Shown piece by piece: positions 32,740 through 46,974 of a stretch of 64,000 nt of DNA (positions within the stretch are counted from its first letter, which is position 1; each line of letters opens with the position of its first letter). Where the stretch lies: NCBI GenBank assembly GCA_963422465.1, contig OY730173.1:1302001-1366000 (forward strand), given 5' to 3'. Both the position numbers and the translations under genes were made by a program. The notes below the pieces were generated by a model that saw nothing but the letters and a program-made list of their open reading frames with translations, was not told the DNA's origin and made no database searches. The stretch comes from Lichina pygmaea (taxonomy: Eukaryota > Ascomycota > Lichinomycetes > Lichinales > Lichinaceae).

Positions 32740-33743
32740 ATCTTCTCAACAAGGTCACACAAGCTCGATGACTGGTGTGAGCCCTGATTCAAAGAGGAAA
32801 ACGGGGGGGGGGGGGGGGGGGGAGAGAGATCGTGGACAGGAACGAGCGTCGTCAGTTCAACTCCTGACGCTTTTGTCTGATCGAGTCTATCCACCAGTCT
32901 CTTTGGACCAAGAGATGAGTCTATTATCAGCACGGGTCGGAATCGACGAGGGTGGTTTGTATAAGAGGGAGGTAAAGGGAGACAGAAGCCGTCGGCGGTT
33001 CGGAAGACGGGCGGGCGTTTACTCGTACAGTCACCTGATGATGGATCAGGGATTGATCAGGCTGCCACGGCGGCGCAAGCGAGGAAAGAGCAGGACGAAA
33101 AGGTGAAGGAGGAGAATTCGATGACGGTCAAAAGGCCGAAGAAGGGAAAGAAAGGAAGATCGGGCCGGGGTATCTTCGAGAGTTGAATGTGGCTGCGGCT
33201 GCCAACGGCGACGTCAACGGCGACGATGGAGGTTTTTTTTGGGGGCCTGTCTCTCCGGAGGACGCGCCAAAACGCTGCCGCTTAGTCAGGCTTGGCCACC
33301 CGCTGACTCCTCGTATGTGTGCCTAAATGACACCGTCGCTTACTGTAGGGATGTACATCTGTACGGGAGTACCCCGTACCTTTGACCTGATTACTATGCG
33401 AGTCACGTGGCCTTCGGCCCGATCAGAGATGTACGAAGGTACCTTATACTAAAGTATCAGTACCAGTATAGAGCCGCAGTTTTGAGCCGCATCTACAAAC
33501 AAGCGTACTGTACCACTACGTACTGTACGTACTATAATTAAAGCTTGTGCCAGCTATAGTAGGATGCGGCTCAAAATGAAGGATCGAGGGACGTTGGAGA
33601 CGTTAATTTATTAGACTGATATGGGGTCGTGTAGGCAGCGTCAGGGAAGTTTCTATGGTCCGTACGTCATGCGAAGAATGACAAGATAGCGACTCGTCTT
33701 CTGACCCTCGCCCGGACAGGTCCCGCCGCCCTAGAGCCTACCA
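32740..33743. other. Intergenic, RPN2 promoter and CET1 3' region
   Basis: A G-run lies at about 32804-32821, just upstream of RPN2. GTAC-rich DNA follows at 33340-33540, with a small inverted-repeat segment at 33471-33577. No supported gene. Confidence 0.5.
33471..33577. repeat. Inverted GAGCCGCATC motif segment
   Basis: GAGCCGCAGTTTT and GAGCCGCATCTAC lie in tandem at 33471-33496. The reverse complement, GTAGGATGCGGCTCAAAAT, lies at 33559-33577. The arms are about 17 bp apart from one inserted base and enclose about 60 bp of GTAC-rich DNA. The same motif is found in tandem at 27916-27952. It resembles a minimal foldback/MITE remnant. Confidence 0.6.
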
Positions 33744-37023
<3,280 letters not shown>

Positions 37024-39319
37024 GGCCGCGACTCTCGCCTCTGTTGCCCGAGGGGACACTCGACGGGGGGCCCTTTCGGAGATCTCCTGCGTCGCCGAAC
37101 ACTCTTCCCCGCGCTCAAGGGTCGCGGTATGCGGCGTCGATACAATTCTGGGGCGTACTTGACGATTTCCCCCGCCGGATCGGTGCTGCAGTCGTCTGGT
37201 TGCTTTGATTTTTCGCTCGTTTTACGGCATTGCTGTTCTCGCAGGTTGACACGGTTGGCTGGCGGAGGAGCCCCTTTCTCCACTGTACGGAGTACTCGTA
37301 CGTACGTATATACCGTACGTGGGGAGTACATACGAGCGTATCGTGAAATCAGAGGGCTTCATAAATCCTATCCGGCCGTACCCCAAAAATCACCGGCCGT
37401 CCTCCGGTCGCCGTGAGATTTGTTTTGACTACCCACGAAGTTGAGCAGCATGATACCAGCGCCCATTGCATTTGCAGTGCCTGTTAGGGGGTCGAAGATT
37501 AGAAGGCCCTCGGAGCGGAAAAACATTACGGTACTCCGTAGACGCACAAAAGCGATTTCGCTTCCTAGCTAGCAACATCGCGGGATTCTTACTGAACCAG
37601 GGACTAGGCAGTTGTCTGATATCTCCTCGTAGTAAGCCCCGTCACAGCTGAGTGTAGCCGTATTGTACGTAGTCGGCTTGTCGTATGTGGATATTACTGG
37701 CCATTGTGTTTAGCGTCTTCCTGACTGTGCCTTGCTCAAGTACGGTACCACGGGACAGAGGGCTACTTGTGAGGATCGCTGTAATCACGCAACCACGCAA
37801 CAACAAGACCGGCGATACGTACGCACAGAGTGTTCTGTATGGTACAGAGTAGACAACCACAAATTGATTGGGGCTACATCTTATGACAGCTGCCTTAGTA
37901 TCTACTTGTCTGTGTAGCCCCGACAGTACTTTGAACTTGTTGCTGTATCGCTAGCTGTACTTTCTCACACCGTTTCTTCTCTTCCTCTATTTCCCCTGCA
38001 CATTCTTGACGTACACAGATCAAGTGAATCATTTCAGTCGTCTAAGGCTTATTTTCGTGCAGGCTACTTACGTTCAGTACATGTCTGAGACGCGATTGAA
38101 GGAGTTGCACCTACTGTTCCCTGTACAGTCTACTGATGGTGGCTGGTTTGATATTTGCTCTTGAGCTGGCCAAGAGAAGCCTGTTGGTGGGCTGGAGGGT
38201 GGGTGATCCGACAATGTCAATCTGCTGTTAATGTTGAACAAAGTCTTGCTCTGGAGTTGTAGGCGGTGGTCCAGACAGGGAAGGGGCTATATATCACTGG
38301 AATCCAGCGACTTTGTTGTAGACAGTCTGGTAGCAGGCCTAGGAAAGACCTAGGTATAGCTACACTGTAACTCGAACAAGTTTCAATGATGGAGAAGATG
38401 GTGGAGTGGGTTGTCCGACTACGAAGAAGAAGCTCTCTGTATACCCTGCAAGCTGCGAGGGCTTCTACCTCATTGAACTTCTTGCTTCGTAACGCCTCCG
38501 GGTCTGGCCCCTTTCGACCTGACTACCTTCCAGACTCCGAGATCCTCGAGCCGACCTGGGCTCCGGTCTGGGTCGTGTCCAGCGCGCCCGTGACGCACTC
38601 TGCCTGCCCACTGTCGAAGGCTCTGCTGGGGCACACACCAGTCCAATCTTACTGCCGACAGTGTCTTCAATATAGCCTTGAACGACGTGATCATATCTCT
38701 TGTTATCAGTGTCGCTATAAAAAAGATCACCTCCTTCACATCAACAAGCTGACTGACTGTTGAGGACTATGCTCAACAGGAAGGTACCAGCGAGCTCTCC
38801 GTCAAGCACAGGGATGATCTGAGTGTTGTAACAAGATCATTTCACCCAGGCAGATCACCACGGACAAGCATGAACAACTTGCCTGAAATAAAACTGGAAG
38901 GGCTATCTATAGCGACCGCCACTTGTCATGCAGGATGTGCATCAGTCATCCTGAAATCTCTCATGAAAGAGGTGATAGTTGATATTGGAATAGAGGTCAT
39001 GAGTATGAGAGTAGACCTTCTTGCTGTAGTAGATACCGTAAGGGAATGATCTCTGGTTGACTTGTATGGCCTAATGCTGCAACACTTATTCCTGTGAAGA
39101 TCTCCCTGTTCGGTACGGTAGGGTTGTCAGCCAGGCAAGGAATTTCAATCTGTGATCGATGGACAATAAGTACTCACCTTTCAAATAGAATCATCTCTTC
39201 CACCATCAGTCCAAGCTGGCAAGAGACCACTAAGCTTATTGAAGGTCGCTTTGCTGAGGTTGACAATAAGTGGAGTGATGATTCAGACTTCATCAGATTA
39301 TTCGTTCTCCCTGTACGTA
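37024..39319. other. Gene-poor region upstream of CET1
   Basis: The first 300 bp is the probable CET1 promoter and ends in GTAC-rich DNA (37275-37330). From 37450 the DNA is less GC-rich, with no frame showing conserved motifs. A short hairpin, GGGGCTACA...TGTAGCCCC, lies at 37870-37921. A 125-codon frame at 38386-38763 is not convincing. Confidence 0.45.
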
Positions 39320-40407
39320 CAGTAAGTTCGTTCGCAATGGATTGCCGGGTCGGTAATTTTGCGTGTCTTATTACTTTTGACACTATCCAGCTATTTGGAG
39401 TCCTGACGGCAGTGACACTCGAGGTCTGCCAGGAGATCACACTGCTTGCTGATACCTTGAAGTCTCCAGATACTTCATTGTTCCCTCCCTCCAGCTTGAT
39501 GATCTTCTGGATGGTGTGAGGGATCTGCTCAATCGAACACTAGATCTCGCTTTGTGGGAGCTTATCCCAGCACTTGAGCCATGCTTCTTCTGCTGGGCCT
39601 TGACATTTCAGAGAACCACTCTTTGTTGTCACCCACTTCACCCATGGCCAGCATGGCTCAATGGTGTTCAGATCTGGTGAGTTGCCTGGCCAGTCCAAGT
39701 ACTCAAGGCCGTACTCTCCAAAAAGAGCAAGGTGATGTGGGGAAACATGAGGTGTTGCTCTGTTCTCTTGTATAATTGTCTTGGGTTAATCCTTCTAGCA
39801 TTCCTGAGTGAAGAGTAGGAGCTTCTGGTGTAGGATGATCTTGCTGTATCGATACTAATCAATTCCTTCTTTGCCTTGTTGTACAACCTTACCTCTTTTG
39901 GCTGTGAAGTGCCATTGGGGTGTCTATCCTGCAGGCTTTGGTCCGAGATCACAATCTCCCTTGCAATTTCTGCTGCTGACATCTCTCAGGATTCATGGGT
40001 TGCTTGTACAAGCTCCAGCATCTGCTTCTCCTTCTCCTTGTCTATCACTTCAGGCCGGCCAGTCTTTGGTGCATCCTGCACATGTTCTGCTGTGATCTGC
40101 TTGGAGACTGATAGGTTGAATCCTTGCTCTCTGGCCTTTCTGCAGAGTTGTGTGATCTGCGACAAGGATATTCCAGTAATACTGCTGATTTCAGTATGAG
40201 ACTCACCTTCTTCAGCCGGAGTAAGAGCCTGGACTCAGTCTGCAACAGTGTAGTTCTTCATCTTCAGCATTTTGTGGGTGAGTTGATCAAGTTAGTCAAG
40301 TCGGTCGAGTCGGTCGGTCGAGGATCAGCTTTCTACCGTGGTTTACCCGAAAATTCATGAGACCACCAAAAGTATTGAGCCGGCAATACTTTGCGAACGA
40401 ACTTACG
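39320..40407 (-). mobile_element. Tc1/mariner DNA transposon, degenerate copy
   Basis: A 1088 bp element is bounded by terminal inverted repeats of about 30 bp. The left begins CAGTAAGTTCGTTCGCAA; the right end, read inward, is CGTAAGTTCGTTCGCAA. Both continue to ATTGCCGG. A TA dinucleotide flanks each end (39318-39319 and 40408-40409), as expected for Tc1/mariner insertion. The interior carries the minus-strand transposase relic described separately. It is shorter than an intact element (about 1.3-1.8 kb), so internal sequence is missing. Confidence 0.8.
39470..40270 (-). pseudogene. Tc1/mariner transposase relic
   Basis: Reading from 40270 leftward, the frame gives MLKMKNYTVAD, then a stop, then VQALTPAEEGESHTEISSIT and GISLSQITQLCRKAREQGFN, a helix-turn-helix DNA-binding region. 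QDAPKTGRPEVIDKEKEKQM and MSAAEIAREIVIS follow. After a gap where the first catalytic Asp domain should be, another frame gives IIQENRATPHVSPHHLALFG, EYGLEYLDWPGNSPDLNTIE and PCWPWVKWVTTKSGSLK, then QSEI, a stop and IEQIPHTIQKIIKLEGGN. WPGNSPDLNTIEPCW is the final DDE box with its Glu. The second catalytic Asp position reads Asn. At least three in-frame stops, a frame shift and the missing core show it is dead. Confidence 0.85.
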
Positions 40408-41953
40408 TACAAGCGCTGTATACGTAGTACTGAGTGACTGGTTGTCACAGACACGCTCAGCCCGGGACTCGGGAGCCGGAGCCTATCAGCCCGGCCTGAG
40501 CAGTGGCTCAGTACGTAAACTTAGGGCACGAGCTCTGGGGAAGCTCAACGGTGCAGTGTCACGACACAAGTCTGCGTACGCTAGTACGAGCTGTCAGCTG
40601 CTACTTTCATAAGTAATACGACTAGATTGAGGGGCTACGCCAGTAACAGCAAGCGGCTATGTATTGATTCTCCGGAGATACCCGAGGTAGATTTTGTATG
40701 GAAGCGTACGCAGACTTTTGTCGTGCCACTGTGTGGACGGTACTGTATCCCGTACCGTAGCCGGCCTCTTGCATATTGTTAGAAGAATCAGCTCAGCTCA
40801 GATCCACTGATAACAACCCTTAGGCTCATCGTTCAGGTGGCATAGCTAGGTATTCCCTAGGCTTTTCTAAGGCTCGCTGCCACTGGCCAAGGACAAACTT
40901 TTAGGACTTCTCTTGTGTGGAGTGGGAGTGGGGGAAGAGATTCTGACGACTTCGGGAAAGATTCCATCTCAGCCGGACACCGTACCGTACCGTAGTCTAA
41001 ATACAACAATGCACGTGACCGGGGCGGGATCCGCTTGGTTTTGCTTGCCGTGAGAGCTGTGCTTGGCGCGTGGCACGTCCACGCGTGCGACCCCCTACAT
41101 ACGTACCACTCTGCGCTGGCACTCTACGTCGTTTGCTCCATCGTACAAGCACAAGCGCCATGTCGTGCAGGCTTGTAGATGGTCCCGGTTCCACGGCCGA
41201 CGCGTCGTGGAACCATCTTCCGTCTGCCCCACACCAACCCATGCCGGGTCCTGCAGCCTAGCGTCCGGCCAGATATAGATAGGGCTGCAGCGAACCTTCT
41301 TCTGACGACGTCCAGCCCTGCCAGAGGCCGTCGCCGATGGATTGGAGCGAGCCAGGGTCCCGGAGGTCCCGAAGCTGGAGCCCTGGTAGAGCACTCCCGT
41401 CGGTTATATAACCACGGGCCACCTCCGCCCCGAATCTGCCTCGTAGGAGTCCGGTCCCGAATACGATCGTCATCCGCGATGATGAATCGAGATCGATCGA
41501 AGGCCGTCCGCCATGGGCCAGAGGAGCATCGACGCTGGGACAAACAGCGGCTTTCAGATCAGCACAATGGTGCCATTCGCACAAAGATGTCTGGGAGAGC
41601 GACAAATAATGTCGGTAAAACGGTGCGGATCCGACAAAGGATGCGAGTTCCGATGCAATCAAAGCAGACAGCTTTCTTGTCGCAGAAAGCTCAATGGCGT
41701 TGTCTGTATTTGTTATTCGTTGGCCCCTCCAACCATTTCCGCCACGGAGCCCCCCCAAGTTTGCGTCTGGCGTCAACGCCAGCTCCATGACAGCACAATG
41801 TGTGAACTGAGTCTGAAGGATGGCCATGTTCGCTCAGCGTGCTTGTGGATGCATTGTGCGGTGGGGGATTCCAGGTATCGGATTTAAAGGACAGGATGAA
41901 GGCAAGACATCATACCACCCTGCCTCGACCCCGCCTCAGATCAACAGGAAGCA
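40408..41953. other. Intergenic with a MITE copy
   Basis: Apart from the MITE at 40554-40731 I see no supported feature. GTAC-rich motifs flank the MITE. From 41000 to 41900 there are several overlapping open frames on both strands without family signatures; these probably reflect GC-rich non-coding DNA. Confidence 0.4.
40554..40731. mobile_element. TA-type MITE, copy 1 (178 bp)
   Basis: Terminal inverted repeats of about 26 bp begin CAGTGTCACGACACAAGTCT on the left and CAGTGGCACGACAAAAGTCT on the right read inward; both continue to GCGTAC. The interior contains TATTGATTCTCCGGA and CCCGAGGTAGATTTTGTATG, shared with copy 2 at 54672-54848. Flanks are TG on both sides where copy 2 has TA. There is no coding capacity. 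Confidence 0.88.
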
Positions 41954-42298
41954 ATGTGCTGGGTCAGCAGCATCTTCCACAGGCCCTGTGGCCACTGGGG
42001 CCAGGACCGCAACATGTACCCGTGTGCCCGAGCATTGGGGTCGAACCTCGCGATCCGGTGCCCAGGCTCGCAGTCGCTGGGCACGACGACAGTGCAGGAG
42101 AAATGCCCCAACTGCGTCTACAGAGACGGCAACGGTGGATGGAGGCCATTCCGGCAGCTCTCGGACGAGAGGCTGCGATGCATCAACGAGCAGCTCAGGA
42201 GACGGTTTGCATGGTGGACCACGGTACCGACGACGCAAGACTTCTTGTACCGTGAGCGCCCCTCAGACCGGTCGTCAGACGATCGAAAAGGATCTTGA
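41954..42298 (+). CDS. Small cysteine-containing 'CGH' protein, hypothetical
   Basis: Single frame of 114 codons starting MCWVSSIFHRPCGHWGQDRN. It has the spaced Cys/His pattern CGHWG...PC...RCPGS...KCPNC, which resembles a large group of uncharacterised small ascomycete proteins that may bind zinc. GC-rich codon use and the ordered cysteines favour a real gene. There are no neighbours of known function within 2 kb and no clear promoter. It overlaps other open frames, so it remains uncertain. Confidence 0.42.
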   Translation: MCWVSSIFHRPCGHWGQDRNMYPCARALGSNLAIRCPGSQSLGTTTVQEKCPNCVYRDGNGGWRPFRQLSDERLRCINEQLRRRFAWWTTVPTTQDFLYRERPSDRSSDDRKGS

Positions 42299-43736
42299 TC
42301 GTTCTGACACGAAAGGTATTAGGTCGCGGATGGGTGGATAAACACGGTCAGCGGGATGCTCTGGACCGTCACAGACAGCGCTGGCGTAGGATCAACTAAA
42401 TAGGAGAAAAAAGTTTTTCTTCCCCCGACAAGGACTCTCTTCTTGACAAGAAAATCAAGTAAGTATCCCACTCTCAAATTTCTTTTCCATAGGTGCTGAC
42501 ATCCTTCATATGGGCGATAGCATGGGTCCTTCTAATAATGGAAATGGGCGATGCCGGACAGTATCTCTCTCTCTCTCTCTCTCTACCATTCGCAGGACCG
42601 ACGAGGCGTCCGCGCCCTCTTTGGAAAATCAAGATGTAAGTAGCATGCATCTTGCGGATGTACGTATGCCGCCAGCTTCTTGGAGGTAGCAAGAGAAGAT
42701 CGCGGGGAAACACAGGGCACTGCCGGGAAAGACGAGGTTGGGACATGTTCAACCGTCGCAGAATTGACCGTCGCAGAGATGACCGGGGCCCCTCTGACCA
42801 ACGTAGAAGTGGAACGCATCACCGTCAGACCCTACCGGTACATTGACCTACAGTAATTGATCAGTCATCATTCATTTCATCTTTTGGCCCTTCTCCACTT
42901 TTTTCCCCTCCCCCACTCTTCGTCGACCGAAGACGAGGTCTTTGTGATCGATTTCATTGTCCGTCATCTGTCTTGAGCCAACTACAAGGCTTTTGTCCAT
43001 TCGCACGTAACGTACGTACAGTACAGTACGTTGTTCATTGTCGTTTCGAGCCCCGAGCTATTGCGGCCATTATGCAAGCAGAGGGGGGGGGGGGGGGGGC
43101 AAGGGGGTTGCTTAGTCAGCAGGGCTAGTCAGCTAGTCAGCGTAGCCAGAGACTCGAGCCGTCAATAGATCGGCTTTCGCCCCTCTGATGATTAGGGCCC
43201 AGTCTTACTGGTAGTAGTCGCGCCACACACGGGCCACAACAAATCTTTCCCCGTTGCCCATTAGTTACCTACCGTATAGCCCATTGCCCATTACTCGTCG
43301 GCCATTGCCCCATCACCCATCATCCATTCTGCATTCTCCATCGTCAATGTCCGTTGTCGATGATCCATCGAACAAGGTGTTTGGAAGGAAGATCATGCTC
43401 CACACGCATACTGTACTGTACGTACAGTACTAGATGTCCTCTTCTCAAGTGATGACTCGCATGGCTTGAGCGACCCGTTCAACTTGTTCGAGATTGGAGT
43501 GACCGGACGAAAGAATGGATGGTGGATGGATGTATGAATTGATGGACGAAAAGTGTGTACAGTGCATGTGTTCTGTACTCCCGAGAAGAAGAAAAAATTT
43601 ACTCTGGGGACAAAGGTCACTTGTGGTCCGACTCGCTGCTGTACTTACTACTGTATGAGAACAAAATGTTTTCAGGTCTAGAGTATACAGTGCAAGACAT
43701 AGGAGCACTGGGTATAAGGCTCTATATTGTTTTCTA

Positions 43737-43769
<33 letters not shown>

Positions 43770-44258
43770 TCGGCATGGTCCTCCAACATCGGTTTCGTGT
43801 CTGGCCGAGCGATCGAATGCGAAGGCGACTCCTGAAGCTGCGAGTCCCGAGTCTGCAAGACGAGGCCTTTTCTCCTCCAGGCCGACGGCGTCTCCACCCC
43901 ATATTTATGGCCAACGAACCACCGGTCTAGGAGGCTTGGGCCGTTGAGAGCCTTTCTTGGGGGCGCGACGCAGCTGCCATATGTAGACGGTAAGCCGAGC
44001 ATCGTCGACGAGTAATCGAGGTCAACGGCTCTTGGGAGACGCCATCTGATATCGAGCTTGCGTCGGTGGATCGAGTCGTCAACACGCAGGTACGTACGTA
44101 CGTACGAGGCGTACTGTACTCCACGTACGAGTACGAAGTCTGGCGGCATGAGTTCCTGAGCGTGCTGGAGAGGCAGGTACACAGAGATTCTCCTTAGTTT
44201 TGCAAGATATCTGCTCTCACAAGACCGTTGCGAGCACGCATTTGCTCAAGTTCTTCTG
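42299..44258. other. Gene-poor, simple-sequence region
   Basis: (TC)n microsatellites lie at about 42559-42584 and 43744-43772 and a G-run at 43083-43100. At 43240-43380 there is a degenerate CCCATT/CCATC-type minisatellite. GTAC-rich palindromes lie at 43005-43035 and 44085-44135. Open frames across them have no conserved content. Confidence 0.5.
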
Positions 44259-44690
44259 ATGCTGATGATGGGGGTCATCATATCCCGCCCAGCGAGAGCT
44301 CTGCTCATCACTCCTTTGGAGTTTCTTCCATTCGTCGAGATAGGCTTTCTTGTAGAGTACCAGATGCTCTCGATGGGATCCAGATCAGACGAACCCCGGG
44401 TCAACTGGAGATGCGAATTATCGCAAGAGATCTCTTCATTCTGGACAAAGGATCGGCATCTCTGAAGCCATGCATCGACTGATGTACCATCTTCTTGGTA
44501 GATGGTTTCCTTTCCACTCTTGTCTCATCGCTTCCCGGCCTTGTAGTAGCTACCAGCTTCCATCGCTTGCCGAAGAGGATCTGGAGAGCCAGACAAGCCA
44601 AAAGCTTGTGCAAGGTCTTTCCAAGAGAGAACGCGAGTCTTGGAGAGATCCTACAGAGAAGTATCACTACTTCAACATCAGCGTCCGATG
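44259..44690 (-). pseudogene. Second Tc1/mariner-type transposase relic
   Basis: On the minus strand a frame reads TRVLSWKDLAQAFGLSGSPD then PLRQAMEAGSYYKAGKR, a stop, and further on SSDLDPIESIWYSTRKPIST. The block SSDLDPIESIWY matches the end of the DDE domain (usual form SPDLNPIENLW). It is a fragment with stops and missing segments. No terminal repeats were found around it, so its limits are approximate. It is a different family member from the copy at 39320-40407. Confidence 0.55.
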
Positions 44691-45478
44691 GAACAGTTGG
44701 CCAAGACAATTTCCTTCAGTGTATCGCGAAGATTTGAACGCCAGGACGGATGCACCTGCCGCTCACCGCCACTCCAGCATTATCATGTGGGAGAAAGCAC
44801 GAGACAGGTGACTCGAGAGGCCGGAAGATGGAACCCGGTTCGGAGGACCGAGGACCCGAACACTACCCCCGGAGACAGACATATTTCCATAGCGGGGGCG
44901 ACTTGGGACTCGGTTTGACTGTTGATGATCTCCTAGAGATGAGGCTCGTCAGTACGCTCTTAGAGTTCTGGACCTGACGTCCTCGAACGTGTTCGCACAG
45001 TACCCCGTAGTACGTATGTACGAGGTGCGAGTACGTAACGTACGTGCGGTAAGGGTCGGGCCCCCGGCCGCCCCTCAACGGGCCGACCCCGTAGCGAATC
45101 TCAACGGACCGGCCAGTGCCCCGTACGAAGTACGTATACGTACGATGTAAGTAATCTGTACTTTAGATCGTCCGGAGAGGGTCACCAAGTCCAAGCTGAC
45201 GGGACAGAGCTTGTGCAGGCGAGTCGTACTCGCGACAGTACGTACTCGTAGAGGATCCGCCACAATCATTTGGCTGAAAGCTACCATTAGCGATTCCGGC
45301 ATCTCTGCGCACTGACCTCGTACGCGCTAGGCGCGCTTGGGCGGTTCGGTTCAGACCGCGGCGGTGCGGGGCACTTGAACTTATCGGATAGGTGATCTAC
45401 AGTAGAAGACATCGTTGGGAGGCACTGGGACGAGGCCGTGCTGCTGTTGTAAAGAGGAATCGACAATGTCTGCTGATG
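44691..45478. other. Intergenic, GTAC-rich
   Basis: No supported gene. Dense GTAC/TACGTA palindromes lie at 45000-45170 and 45220-45260. The right end is the 3' region of the class IV aminotransferase gene. Confidence 0.45.
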
Positions 45479-46377
45479 TCAGGGTCTTGTGCGACTGACA
45501 CGGCCTCGGAAGAGCCCCCTCACACCGTTGCTCAGGTAGCAGTCCTCTTGATCCACTAGACCGGAAGCCCCTATGACTTCCTCGTAGCATAATTTCGCCT
45601 CCAACAGCCACCTTCGTGCAGTCCCGGGCAGGCAACCCGAAGTCACGGGAGGCGTGACCCAACGCCCTCCGCGAAACAGATAGATGTTGGTGACGCTGCC
45701 TTCCATAACATGTCCTTTGGAGTTGATGAGGGCGACTTCTTGTGGGTCCTGGTAGGATGCAATCCCAACTCGGTCGCGCGCTGCCAAGTACATGTCCCGT
45801 TGTGTCGTCTTGAACCTGGTAAAAGAAGAGCCTTTGGTGGGTTCGGCGTCTGGAATGACAACGGTCCAAGGTCCAATGGCGTTTGCGTGGCTGCGGTCAT
45901 AGGGCCCCGTCCTGGCAGCCACGTTTTCAGGTTGCGGGTCTTCTAGCCTCGACGGGTACAGACTCTGCAGAGACACGGGTGGAACAAGTCCCTTCTGGAT
46001 CTCCATTCGTCCACTCTGGTCGAACAGCACCCGCACCTGTGGAAGGGGGCTTGAATTCAGTCGTGGGGTTCGAGCAAGAAAAGCAACGTTGGAAGGCCTA
46101 CCTTCGATGGCGCCGACAGGTCAGCCTGATGCTGACCTGCATCGAGTTGTCTGAGAATCTCATCTTGCAGCCAGCGCAGGCCATTGGGTCCACGAAGCCG
46201 AGAAACCACAGCGGTCCAGTCAAAGTTCGTGGCGGCATCGATCAGTCTATCGCGGTGGTAGCAGAGCATGTACAGCGGGCATGAGACTCCGCTGTATCCT
46301 GATAGCTCGGCATTCTCTGCGCTCTCTAGCAGCAACGCATCGTAGCGGAGCGAAGTGAAGATTCGAAAATCGGCCAT
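45479..46377 (-). CDS. Class IV aminotransferase, aminodeoxychorismate lyase-like
   Basis: PLP enzyme of fold type IV, most like fungal 4-amino-4-deoxychorismate lyases (Abz2), which make p-aminobenzoate for folate. Two exons on the minus strand, 46377-46102 and 46036-45479, give 277 residues. The start MADFRIFTSLRYDALLL is typical of fungal homologues. Landmarks are YMLCYHRDRLIDAATNFDW, VRVLFDQSGRMEI directly after the intron, FKTTQRDMYLAAR (the Lys is the PLP Schiff-base residue), VMEGSVTNIYLF and TPPVTSGCLPGTARRWLLE (phosphate-binding). The C terminus ends LSNGVRGLFRGRVS. Branched-chain aminotransferases share the fold but lack this N terminus, so ADC lyase is preferred. It is divergent from the CDK8 gene. 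Confidence 0.85.
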
Positions 46378-46974
46378 GCTAGACGGGTCACTTGCGCAAT
46401 CGCTATCACCGGTGGCGTCTGCATGACGAGCACGATCAGGCTGCTTGTCAGCGTGCTGCGGCGTCGTCGGAGTATTGAAGAGGCTCCAGGTGTTGACGTA
46501 GGAGGAGGTCCCTGAATCGTGCGGAATGCAAGAGAGAATTTCTTCTCTGTCACGTGACCTGAGCTTTAGCATCGGGCCAGGAGGTCTCCCCCCCTTCTCC
46601 CTTCTTAACATGACGTAGTACGCACCATACTCGTAGTACGTACTGTACGAGGTACGTTGGTATGGAGCGCTGTGGAGGTACTTACTTCCGTACGTACAAA
46701 GTAGCGTACGGAAGCACTCCGTACTACCCTCGGTGCTCGTAAGTGATGTCTATTACCTAAGCATCCTAGTACGGTAGACTGCAGTACTTCCGTACGTAGA
46801 GCAACAGTTGCTGATTCTGTGCTCTGTTGGAGTCCACTTGGATTCTATTGTCTTTTCTCATTTGGCTCGAACTACGTATCGCTCATTTGTCTGCTTCTAC
46901 GCGAGGAGACGCCGCTGCGTGCGGACTTGTCCCACAACAAGTCGCTAGGATTGGATCCATCGTTGACCTCGAAG
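46378..46974. promoter_or_regulatory. Divergent promoter region, ADC-lyase-like / CDK8
   Basis: These 597 bp between divergent starts include a strikingly GTAC-dense stretch at 46615-46800. In-frame sequence upstream of both chosen starts stays open (to about 46611 and 46819), so either protein could begin earlier. Confidence 0.45.
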
